From positions 1 through 6,668 of the forward strand of contig DATNNN010000131.1 of the NCBI GenBank assembly GCA_035601815.1: 6,668 bases of DNA. Direction: 5' to 3'. Shown piece after piece: positions 1-5,407 of the stretch; the first letter of the stretch is position 1; every line of letters starts with the position of its first letter. Source of the DNA: DATNNN01 sp035601815 (lineage in GTDB: Bacteria > Pseudomonadota > Alphaproteobacteria > Rhizobiales > Xanthobacteraceae). The translations under genes were made by a program, and so were the position numbers. The notes below the pieces were generated by a model, which was not told the DNA's origin, ran no database searches, and was given only the letters and a program-made list of their open reading frames with translations.

Positions 1-5
1 GGGCC

Positions 6-296
6 ATGCACGAGGAAGACGACGAATCGCCGATCGAGCGCGCGCAGCGCCGGCTGGATGCGGCCATCGACGCGCTTGAGTCGGCGGTGCATCTGCGCGT
101 CGAGCGCGACGGGCGGCGGGAGTCCCTCGAAGTCCAGTTGCAGGCCTTCGGCTCGGACCGCTCGCGGCTCGCGGCCGAGCTCGATCAGATCCGGGGGCGT
201 TCGGGCGAGCTGGAAGACGCCAACCGCGAGGTCTCGCGGCGGCTCGAGCGGGCGGTCGACACGATCCGCACCGTGCTCGGGGCCGAGGACCGCTAG
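6..296 (+). CDS. DUF4164-type small coiled-coil protein, upstream partner gene of zapA
   Basis: This encodes a 96-residue, highly charged protein with no membrane segment, no signal peptide and no cysteine. Glu, Arg, Asp and Leu/Ala alternate along nearly its whole length (about residues 8-92), as expected of one long alpha-helical coiled coil. In many Rhizobiales a protein of this size and composition (DUF4164) is encoded directly upstream of zapA. The stop lies 10 bases before the zapA start, so the two are almost certainly co-transcribed. The inferred role is a cytoplasmic ZapA-associated factor in Z-ring organisation, similar to the ZauP/ZapA coiled-coil pair described in Caulobacter; homology to ZauP was not tested. 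The ATG at 6 is the first start visible, but only five bases precede it, so an upstream start outside the window cannot be excluded. Confidence 0.8.
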   Translation: MHEEDDESPIERAQRRLDAAIDALESAVHLRVERDGRRESLEVQLQAFGSDRSRLAAELDQIRGRSGELEDANREVSRRLERAVDTIRTVLGAEDR

Positions 297-297
297 C

Positions 298-304
298 GAG
301 GGAG
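298..304 (+). promoter_or_regulatory. Ribosome binding site of zapA
   Basis: The purine stretch GAGGGAG sits just after the stop of the upstream gene. Its GAGG core is five bases from the ATG at 307. It supports 307 as the zapA start over the much longer upstream reading frame, which would overlap the DUF4164 gene. Confidence 0.7.
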
Positions 305-306
305 CC

Positions 307-693
307 ATGTCCCAGGTCAGCGTGACCATCAATGGCCGCGTCTACCGCATGGCCTGCGACGACGGGCAGGAGGATTATCTCGTGCGGCTCGCGCGCGAGC
401 TCGACCTGCGTATTCAGCAATTGCGCGAGACCTTCGGCGAAATCGGTGATACCCGGCTCGCGGTGACGGCGGCGATCATGCTCGCCGACGAAGTTTCGGA
501 GCTGCGCAAGCGCATGCGCGCGACAGAGCAGGAGATCGAGAGCCTGCACCAGGAGCAACTTGCCGGCACCGAGAAGGCGGACGAGAGCGAACGCGCCTTC
601 GCCGCTGCGATCGAGGAGGTGGCTGAGCGCATCGAGCGCCTGGCCCACGGGCTCTCCGGCGGCGGCCTCAGGGAAGATACCGCGGTCGGCTGA
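307..693 (+). CDS. zapA: Cell division protein ZapA
   Basis: ZapA is a cytoplasmic protein that binds FtsZ and bundles or cross-links its protofilaments, stabilising the Z ring. The product is 128 residues, slightly longer than the roughly 110 of E. coli ZapA. Residues 1-17 form the typical start (VSVTINGRVY), followed by the globular head with DYLVRLARELD at about 23-33. The conserved region GDTRLAVTAAIMLADE at about 47-62 leads into a long charged coiled coil (about 60-115) that would mediate dimer and tetramer formation. The last dozen residues are Gly-rich and probably disordered. The start is fixed by the ribosome binding site at 298-304 and by alignment to the family N-terminus. It sits in an operon-like pair with the DUF4164 gene and is followed by 6S RNA, the usual order in alphaproteobacteria. 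Confidence 0.95.
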   Translation: MSQVSVTINGRVYRMACDDGQEDYLVRLARELDLRIQQLRETFGEIGDTRLAVTAAIMLADEVSELRKRMRATEQEIESLHQEQLAGTEKADESERAFAAAIEEVAERIERLAHGLSGGGLREDTAVG

Positions 694-712
694 CGGGGCT
701 GGCGGTGGGCCG

Positions 713-737
713 GCGATCCGCCTAGATTGGGGATCGC
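713..737 (+). repeat. Inverted repeat between zapA and 6S RNA
   Basis: GCGATCC (713-719) and GGATCGC (731-737) are perfect 7-base inverted arms. CC (721-722) and GG (729-730) extend the hairpin inward past one bulged base. No T-run follows, so it is not a standard terminator. The loop contains the -10-like TAGATT, so the repeat overlaps the presumed 6S promoter. It could be an operator, a weak transcript end for zapA, or chance in GC-rich DNA. Confidence 0.45.
723..728 (+). promoter_or_regulatory. Possible -10 element of the 6S RNA promoter
   Basis: TAGATT (four of six matches to TATAAT) lies seven to eight bases before position 736, where the terminal helix of the 6S RNA begins. The spacing fits a transcription start near 735-736. 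No convincing -35 hexamer is found 16-18 bases upstream, so the assignment rests on position and the -10 alone. Confidence 0.35.
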
Positions 738-892
738 GGGGCTGCGCGGTGCGTAGGAGACTCATATCCCCGGGGCCTTATCGATCCCAATGGGAGCTGT
801 CCCTGACCTCACCCCTGGGCTTGGTCATACGGCGCCCACCTACTTCGTAGGCATCCCGGGATCGTTGTCTCCGACGGCCATCGCGGCTCCGC
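736..892 (+). ncRNA. ssrS: 6S RNA, regulator of sigma70 RNA polymerase
   Basis: 6S RNA mimics an open promoter and sequesters housekeeping RNA polymerase, mostly in stationary phase. The fold can be traced directly. The terminal stem 736-746/882-892 is eleven pairs with two G-U wobbles. It continues as 748-750/877-879, 752-754/874-876 and GGAGAC 756-761 with GTCTCC 867-872. Next come ATCCC 766-770 with GGGAT 858-862 and GGG 772-774 with CCC 855-857. After a large central bubble the apical arm pairs TGGG 791-794 with CCCA 835-838, GCTGT 796-800 with ACGGC 829-833, and GACC 805-808 with GGTC 823-826. A small hairpin, CCTAC 839-843 with GTAGG 847-851, lies on the 3' side of the bubble, as in many 6S RNAs. 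Length (about 157), shape and position between zapA and the cyclo-ligase gene all match the family. Exact ends are inferred from pairing. Confidence 0.93.
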
Positions 893-901
893 ACTCATTT
901 C

Positions 902-1507
902 ATGTCCGACATGCTCGCTGACGCGTCCAAAGCCGCCTCCAAACAGACCTTGCGCGCGGCGGCGCTCGCCCGGCGCGATGCGCTCGATCCGCATCTGCGC
1001 CAGCACGCGGCGGAGGCTTTGGCCGCGCGTGGGCTTCCATTTTCGATCGCTCCCGAAGCGATCGTGTCCGGCTTTGTGCCCATGCGCAGCGAGATCAATC
1101 CGATCCCACTTATGCACAAGCTTGCCGATCAGGGTGCTGAGCTCGCGCTGCCGGTGGTGATGGGGCGCGGCAAGCCGCTTCTGTTTCGCGCCTGGGCGTT
1201 TCACCAGCCGCTCGCCGCCGGCACGTGGGGCATCCGAGAGCCCAAGGCCGACGCGTCGGAGGTAGAGCCCGACATTGTGCTCGTGCCGCTCGCGGCGTTC
1301 GACAGCGCCGGGCATCGGATCGGCTACGGCGCGCGCTACTACGATCTCACGCTGAAGGCGCTGCGCGCGAAAAAGAAGATCGTCGCCATCGGCGTCGCCT
1401 ACGCTTCGCAAGAGATCGATCTCGTTCCGGCGGAACCCCACGACCAGGCGCTCGACTACGTACTCACCGAAACAGGCGTCGCCGTGAACAACGCGGGGCG
1501 CGCCTGA
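902..1507 (+). CDS. ygfA: 5-formyltetrahydrofolate cyclo-ligase (5,10-methenyltetrahydrofolate synthetase)
   Basis: This cytoplasmic enzyme converts 5-formyltetrahydrofolate to 5,10-methenyltetrahydrofolate with ATP hydrolysis, returning a storage and inhibitory folate to the one-carbon pool. The product has 201 residues, normal for the family. The N-terminal K-x-x-LR-x-x-x-LARRDAL motif begins at about residue 14. A middle motif, GFVPMRSEINP, lies at about 57-67. The ATP-site block runs PLAAFDSAGHRIGYG and ends ARYYD at 144-148. The C-terminal EPHDQALDYVLTETG block is also present. Residue 145 is Arg, where the family usually has Gly in GYGxGYYD. The start at 902 is nine bases after the 6S RNA and has no recognisable Shine-Dalgarno; ATG 911 is an alternative. 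The 6S RNA/cyclo-ligase pairing is conserved across proteobacteria. The stop overlaps the next start by one base (TGATG). Confidence 0.93.
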   Translation: MSDMLADASKAASKQTLRAAALARRDALDPHLRQHAAEALAARGLPFSIAPEAIVSGFVPMRSEINPIPLMHKLADQGAELALPVVMGRGKPLLFRAWAFHQPLAAGTWGIREPKADASEVEPDIVLVPLAAFDSAGHRIGYGARYYDLTLKALRAKKKIVAIGVAYASQEIDLVPAEPHDQALDYVLTETGVAVNNAGRA

Positions 1508-2328
1508 TGCGCTTTCTCTTTCTCGGCGACGTGGTGGGCCGCCCCGGCCGCAACGTGGTGCTCGAACGGCTGCCGCGACTGATCAAGGACTGGAAGCTCG
1601 AATTCGTCGCCATCAACGGCGAGAACGCCGCCGGCGGTTTCGGCATCACCGAGGTGATCTACAACGATCTGGTCGAAGCCGGCTGCGACGCCATTACGCT
1701 CGGCAACCATTCCTGGGACCAGCGCGAGGCGCTGGTGTTCATCGAGCGCGCGCCGAAGCTGATCCGGCCGCTGAACTTTCCCAAGGGCACGCCTGGCCGC
1801 GGCGCCGGCCTCTACGAGGCGAAGAACGGCAAGCGGGTGCTGGTGATCAACGCCATGGGCCGCATCTTCATGGATCCGCTCGACGATCCGTTCGCCGCGG
1901 TGGAGCGCGAGCTTTCCGCCTGCGTGCTGGGCGAAGGCGCCGACGTGATCGCCGTCGATTTCCACGCCGAGGCCACGAGCGAGAAGCAATCCTTTGCCTA
2001 TCATTTCGACGGTCGCGTCAGCCTGGTGGTCGGCACCCACACGCACGCGCCCACGGCGGACCACCGGGTGTTGCCGGCGGGGACCGCGTTCGTCTCGGAC
2101 ATCGGCATGTGCGGCGACTACGACAGCGTGCTCGGCATGGACAAAAGCGAGCCGATCCGCCGGTTTCTGAGCAAGATCCCCTCCGGCCGGTTCGAGCCGG
2201 CAACCGGCGAGGGCACACTTGCCGGCGTCGCCATCGAGATCGACGACGCCACCGGGCTTTCCCGGAAGATCGCTCCGGTGCGCCTCGGCGGCTGCCTGGA
2301 AGAGGCGCGGCCCGGGTTCTGGGAGTGA
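1507..2328 (+). CDS. YmdB-type metallophosphoesterase (TIGR00282 family)
   Basis: This is a 273-residue cytoplasmic calcineurin-like phosphoesterase of the YmdB/DR1281 family, whose characterised members are dinuclear-metal phosphodiesterases active on 2',3'-cAMP. The metal-site residues are all present: Asp8 in GDVVGRPGR, Glu39 and Asn40 in NGENAAGG, Asn67 and His68 in GNHSWD, His153 in DFHAEATSEK, and His178 and His180 in THTHAPTAD. The spacing of the first five is the same as in Bacillus subtilis YmdB as I recall it, so the enzyme should be active. The physiological substrate in alphaproteobacteria is not established. The ATG overlaps the cyclo-ligase stop by one base, implying translational coupling and a shared transcript. 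The E. coli gene called ymdB is an unrelated macrodomain protein, so no symbol is assigned. Confidence 0.92.
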   Translation: MRFLFLGDVVGRPGRNVVLERLPRLIKDWKLEFVAINGENAAGGFGITEVIYNDLVEAGCDAITLGNHSWDQREALVFIERAPKLIRPLNFPKGTPGRGAGLYEAKNGKRVLVINAMGRIFMDPLDDPFAAVERELSACVLGEGADVIAVDFHAEATSEKQSFAYHFDGRVSLVVGTHTHAPTADHRVLPAGTAFVSDIGMCGDYDSVLGMDKSEPIRRFLSKIPSGRFEPATGEGTLAGVAIEIDDATGLSRKIAPVRLGGCLEEARPGFWE

Positions 2329-2356
2329 TGACAGGAAAAGCGCCGCGACCTATAAC
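2328..2356 (+). promoter_or_regulatory. Probable sigma70-type promoter of yebC
   Basis: ATGACA (2328-2333, five of six to TTGACA) and TATAAC (2351-2356, five of six to TATAAT) are separated by exactly 17 bases. The -35 box begins on the last base of the preceding stop codon. Transcription would start near 2362-2364, giving a leader of about 33 bases. This is the best consensus promoter I could find in the window. It would drive yebC and the transporter behind it. Confidence 0.6.
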
Positions 2357-2385
2357 GCGCGGCATCATCGACCAAGAATAAACGC

Positions 2386-2391
2386 TGGAGG
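2386..2391 (+). promoter_or_regulatory. Ribosome binding site deciding the GTG start of yebC
   Basis: TGGAGG lies five bases before the GTG at 2397. This spacing, together with the family N-terminus AGHSQFKNI read directly after it, selects GTG 2397 as the start over the ATG ten codons further on, which would remove conserved residues. Confidence 0.75.
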
Positions 2392-2396
2392 CGCGG

Positions 2397-3143
2397 GTGG
2401 CCGGCCATTCGCAATTCAAGAATATCATGCACAAGAAGGGCCGCGCCGACGCGGCCCGCGCGAAGCTGTTCGGCAAGCTCGCCCGCGAGATCACGGTCGC
2501 GGCCAAGATGGGCCTGCCCGATCCCGCCATGAATCCGCGGCTGCGCGCGGCAGTGCTGGCGGCGCGGGCGGAGAACATGCCCAAGGACAACATCGAGCGC
2601 GCCATCAAGAAGTCGCAGGGCGGCGAGGGCGAGAACTACGAGGAGATCCGCTACGAGGGCTACGCGCCGGGCGGCGTCGCGGTCATCGTCGAGGCGCTCA
2701 CCGACAACCGCAACCGCACCGCCTCGGAAGTGCGCTCCTATTTCACCAAGCACGGCGGCAGCCTCGCCGAGACCGGGGCGGTGTCGTTCCTGTTCAACCG
2801 CGTGGGCGTCGTGCAATACGACGCCGACAGGGCCTCGGCCGACGCCATGCTGGACGCGGCGATCGACGCCGGCGCCGACGACGTCTCCTCCTCGCCCGCG
2901 GGCCACGAGGTCGTCACCACGGCCGACAACCTGCACGAGGTCGCGCGGGCGCTCGAGGCCAGGTTCGGCGAGCCGAAGAAGGCGGGGCTCGCGTGGCGGT
3001 CGCAGAATTCGATTTCCGTCGACGACGAGCAGGGCGAGAAGGTGCTGAAGCTCGTCGAGGCGCTCGAGGAAAACGACGACGTGCAGAACGTCTACGCCAA
3101 CTTCGAGGTTTCCGACGCGCTCGTCAGCAAGCTGAGCGCCTGA
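2397..3143 (+). CDS. yebC: YebC/PmpR family protein
   Basis: The product is a 248-residue cytoplasmic protein of the YebC/TACO1 family, starting at GTG. Domain 1 (about 1-75) is the highly conserved N-terminal helical region, with AGHSQFKNI, KLFGKLAREI, NPRLRAAV and MPKDNIERAIKK. Domains 2 and 3 follow with YEGYAPGGVAVIVE (about 82-95), LTDNRNRT, the GGSLAETGAVSFLF block (about 117-130) and the C-terminal DDVQNVYANFEVSDAL. Some family members (PmpR, Edwardsiella YebC) are described as DNA-binding regulators. Others, including mitochondrial TACO1 and recently studied bacterial YebC proteins, act in translation by relieving stalling at proline-rich stretches. The sequence alone does not decide between these roles here. 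yebC is commonly adjacent to ruvCAB; in this window two other genes intervene. The stop overlaps the transporter start by one base. Confidence 0.96.
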   Translation: MAGHSQFKNIMHKKGRADAARAKLFGKLAREITVAAKMGLPDPAMNPRLRAAVLAARAENMPKDNIERAIKKSQGGEGENYEEIRYEGYAPGGVAVIVEALTDNRNRTASEVRSYFTKHGGSLAETGAVSFLFNRVGVVQYDADRASADAMLDAAIDAGADDVSSSPAGHEVVTTADNLHEVARALEARFGEPKKAGLAWRSQNSISVDDEQGEKVLKLVEALEENDDVQNVYANFEVSDALVSKLSA

Positions 3144-4039
3144 TGGCGGACGGGCGGTCGCGGGCAGCGGGCTATCTCGCCGCCGTATGCTTCGTCGGCA
3201 TCTGGGGCGCCTGGGTGGTGTGGACGCGCCACGCCGTCACGCACTCGCTCGAGCCGGCCGCGGTGGGCCTGTTGCGCTTCGGCGTCGCTGCGATCCTGCT
3301 CTTTCCCTTCGCGTGGCGGGTGCGGTTCGGGGCGCGGCACGGGCTCCTTCCGCTCGCCATCATGGTCATCGGCTCGGGAGCGCCGTTCTTCATCGTCGTG
3401 GCGAACGGCATGCGTTCTTCGCCCGCCGCCGACGCTGCGTCGCTGGTCCCGGGCACCATGCCGCTGGTGGTGGCGCTCCTTTCGGCCGCGTTCTTCAAGG
3501 AGCGCATGGGTTGGCCGCGCTGGCTCGGCTTCGCCTGCGTCGCCGTCGGCATCGCCGCGATCGGCGGCCGCGATCTTTTCATTCCGGGCGGAGCCACGCT
3601 CGGCCACGCCATGCTGCTCACGGGCGCCTGCGTGTGGGCCACCTATACGCTCGCATTCCGGCGGAGTGGCCTTTCGGCGATCGAGGCGGCGGCGCTCGTC
3701 GGCTTCTGGTCGACGATGATGTTGCTGCCGTTCGGCGCGCTGCCGCTCGTGAACGCGGTACGCGCGGGCCTCGGTCACGACGTGGCGGTGCAGACGCTGG
3801 TGCAAGGGCTGCTTTCGGGCGTGATCGCGGTGATCGCCTACAACTTTGCGATCGGCCGTCTCGGCGCGTCGCGGGCGGCGGCGTTCGTGGCGCTGGTGCC
3901 GGCGCTCGCCGCGCTCATCGCCATTCCGGTGCTGGGCGAATGGCCGGATCTTGCCTCGACGATCGGCGTCGTCGCCACGGGACTAGGGGTCGCGCTCGCC
4001 AGCGGCGCGCTCGAAAGCCGGCAGCCGAAGGCGGCCTAG
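3143..4039 (+). CDS. EamA/DMT-superfamily transporter
   Basis: The product is a 298-residue inner-membrane protein with about ten predicted hydrophobic segments in two EamA repeats. Approximate spans are 10-29, 40-58, 68-86, 95-115, 121-140, 150-168, 178-200, 213-235, 240-262 and 265-288. Repeat one carries GIWGAWVVWTRHAV and the PGTMPLVVALLSAAFFKERM stretch. Repeat two has the matching FVALVPALAALIAIPVLGEW, where Pro then Glu before the last helices is typical of drug/metabolite exporters. Substrate cannot be predicted; family members export amino acids, metabolites or drugs. The ATG overlaps the yebC stop (TGATG), so translation is probably coupled, and no strong Shine-Dalgarno is visible. 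Its TAG stop shares a CTAG palindrome with the stop of the convergent TauE/SafE pseudogene. Confidence 0.92.
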   Translation: MADGRSRAAGYLAAVCFVGIWGAWVVWTRHAVTHSLEPAAVGLLRFGVAAILLFPFAWRVRFGARHGLLPLAIMVIGSGAPFFIVVANGMRSSPAADAASLVPGTMPLVVALLSAAFFKERMGWPRWLGFACVAVGIAAIGGRDLFIPGGATLGHAMLLTGACVWATYTLAFRRSGLSAIEAAALVGFWSTMMLLPFGALPLVNAVRAGLGHDVAVQTLVQGLLSGVIAVIAYNFAIGRLGASRAAAFVALVPALAALIAIPVLGEWPDLASTIGVVATGLGVALASGALESRQPKAA

Positions 4040-4820
4040 CGGAAGAAGCGATCGAAGATCGGGAGACTCGCAAGCGCCGCAAACGCCATGATCGCGTAGG
4101 CGATGCGCCGGTAAAGCCCGTCGGACGAGCGATGAAACGAACGCGCGCCGGCGATTATCGCGACGGTGTAAGGGATGCCGAGCAGGAGCGCGAGCGTGAT
4201 CGTCTCGGCGGTGAACAGTCCCTCGATGAAGTAGCTGACGCACAGCACGGCGCCGTTGAGCGCGAAGAACACGATCATGTTCGCCCGCGCCACGGCGGTC
4301 TCGATGGCGCCGCCGAGCCAATAGAGGATGACGGGCGGGCCGGCGATCTGCACCGCCCCGCCGGTGACCCCGCGACCGCGCCCACGGCGAGCGTCACCGG
4401 CAGCTTGGGCTGGCCGTGGTAGCGCCAGCCGCCGGCGAGAACCGGAATCGCCGAGAGCACGAACGCGCTGATGAACCAGCGCAGCCAGACCGGGTCGGCG
4501 ACGAGCAGGATCATGGTGCCGAGCGGCACGGCCAGCGCCGCGGCGGCGGAGAGCGGCAGCACGTCGCGCAGGTGGCAGCGCGGCCAGGCGGGCACCGCGA
4601 AGGGGGCGCCGCTCGAAAAATCGATCAACAGGATGGTCACGGCCGCGACCCGCGGCTAGTAGATGGCGCTGATCAACGGCACATAGATCAGCGCCGAGCC
4701 GAAGCCGGCAAAGTCGCGCGCGGCCCCGGATACCGCGGCAATCACGGCGGCGAGAGCGAAGCGCCGGTCGGCGAGCGCCGCGGCAAAGACGGAGGCGTCC
4801 GGCAGGTCTACCATTGGCAT
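4036..4820 (-). pseudogene. TauE/SafE-family membrane permease, broken by a stop codon and a frameshift
   Basis: Read on the minus strand from ATG 4820, this region translates as a complete TauE/SafE-type permease (sulfite or sulfonate export family) of about 261 residues, but with two lesions. The first 54 codons end in DFAGFGSALIYVPLISAIY and then hit TAG (4658-4656). The same frame continues with VAAVTILLIDFSSGAPF, several hydrophobic helices and LPVTLAVGAVAG. Near a C4 run on the plus strand (4368-4371) one base is missing. The reading frame then shifts to TGGAVQIAGPPVILYWLGG, the family's second conserved motif, and runs through further membrane helices to DRFFR and the stop at 4036-4038. 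Total length is normal for the family, so nothing large is lost. A single sequencing error could explain the frameshift but not also the stop. It converges on the DMT transporter and is divergent from ruvC. Substrate unknown. Confidence 0.82.
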
Positions 4821-4880
4821 GAGATACCGGCGAAACTCGGCTCCCTAGCAGAGTGCCAATCGCTGCGATACAGGGGCCTT

Positions 4881-4884
4881 GAGG
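4881..4884 (+). promoter_or_regulatory. Ribosome binding site of ruvC
   Basis: GAGG lies seven bases before the ATG at 4892 and supports that start. The 71-base gap between the divergent pseudogene (ATG 4820) and ruvC must hold the ruvC promoter if it is separately transcribed. I see no good -10/-35 pair there. Confidence 0.55.
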
Positions 4885-4891
4885 CAGCGAA

Positions 4892-5407
4892 ATGACCCGC
4901 CCGATTCGCATCGTCGGCATCGATCCCGGCCTCCGGCGCACGGGCTGGGGCGTGGTCGATATCGCCGGCAACCAACTCTCCTTCGTCGCCTGCGGGGCGG
5001 TTGAGACCGACAGCAAGGAGCCCGCAGCGGCGCGCCTCGCCGTGCTCTATCGCGGGCTCGCTGCGGTGATCGCGCGCCACCGGCCGGAAGAGGCGGCGGT
5101 GGAGGAAACCTTCGTCAACGCCGATCCGCGCTCGGCGCTGAAGCTCGGCCAGGCGCGCGGTGTCGCGCTCCTGGTCGCGGCGGAGGCGGGGCTTGTCGTC
5201 GCCGAATACGCGCCGACGGTGGTGAAGAAATCGGTGGTCGGCGCCGGCCGCGGCGAGAAATCGCAAGTGCGCATGATGGTGGGCGTGCTCTTGCCGAAAG
5301 CGACGCCCGAGAGCGAGGACGCCGCCGATGCGCTGGCGGTCGCCATCACCCACGCGCATCATCGGCTGGCGCCGGCGATCCGGCCCGCCGCGGGGGCGCT
5401 CAGATGA
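4892..5407 (+). CDS. ruvC: Crossover junction endodeoxyribonuclease RuvC
   Basis: RuvC is the dimeric Mg2+-dependent resolvase that nicks Holliday junctions symmetrically after RuvAB branch migration. The product has 171 residues, against 173 in E. coli. All four catalytic acids are visible: Asp11 in GIDPGL, Glu71 in AVEETFVN, and Asp143 and Asp146 in EDAADALAVAITH. Conserved ALKLGQARG is at about 82-90 and the basic loop GAGRGEKSQV at 117-126. The start has a GAGG ribosome binding site and gives the expected short N-terminus ahead of the first catalytic Asp. The stop overlaps ruvA by four bases (ATGA), so the genes form one translationally coupled operon. No alphaproteobacterial LexA box (GTTC or GAAC half-sites seven bases apart) is seen in 4821-4891. 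Confidence 0.97.
   Translation: MTRPIRIVGIDPGLRRTGWGVVDIAGNQLSFVACGAVETDSKEPAAARLAVLYRGLAAVIARHRPEEAAVEETFVNADPRSALKLGQARGVALLVAAEAGLVVAEYAPTVVKKSVVGAGRGEKSQVRMMVGVLLPKATPESEDAADALAVAITHAHHRLAPAIRPAAGALR

Noticed and set aside
58..306. A 5' extension of the zapA frame starting at 58
   Set aside because: It overlaps the DUF4164 gene, is Arg/Ser-rich with no family match, and a clear ribosome binding site precedes ATG 307.
809..1441. A 210-codon minus-strand frame opposite the 6S RNA and the cyclo-ligase gene
   Set aside because: It is antisense to a structured RNA and a conserved enzyme, has His/Arg-rich low-information sequence and no recognisable domain.
2118..2936. A 272-codon open frame on the minus strand over the phosphoesterase end and yebC
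   Set aside because: It spans two well-supported plus-strand genes and their intergenic promoter. Its Val/Arg/Gly-rich composition is what GC-rich antisense frames give.
4368..4371. Programmed frameshifting or phase variation at the C4 run in the TauE/SafE gene
   Set aside because: Four bases is a short run for phase variation, and the separate in-frame TAG at 4656-4658 would still block the protein.
3187..4422. A 411-codon plus-strand frame over the transporter and pseudogene
   Set aside because: It is extremely Arg-rich, overlaps the EamA gene in another frame and shows no domain.
4656..4658. Recoding of the in-frame TAG as an amino acid
   Set aside because: TAG is used as the normal stop for the DUF4164 and EamA genes in the same window, and there is no sign of a recoding element.
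4416..4895. A 159-codon plus-strand frame opposite the TauE/SafE pseudogene, ending at ruvC
   Set aside because: Its Glu/Arg/Gly-rich sequence is a shadow of the permease on the other strand, and the conserved permease motifs explain the region better.
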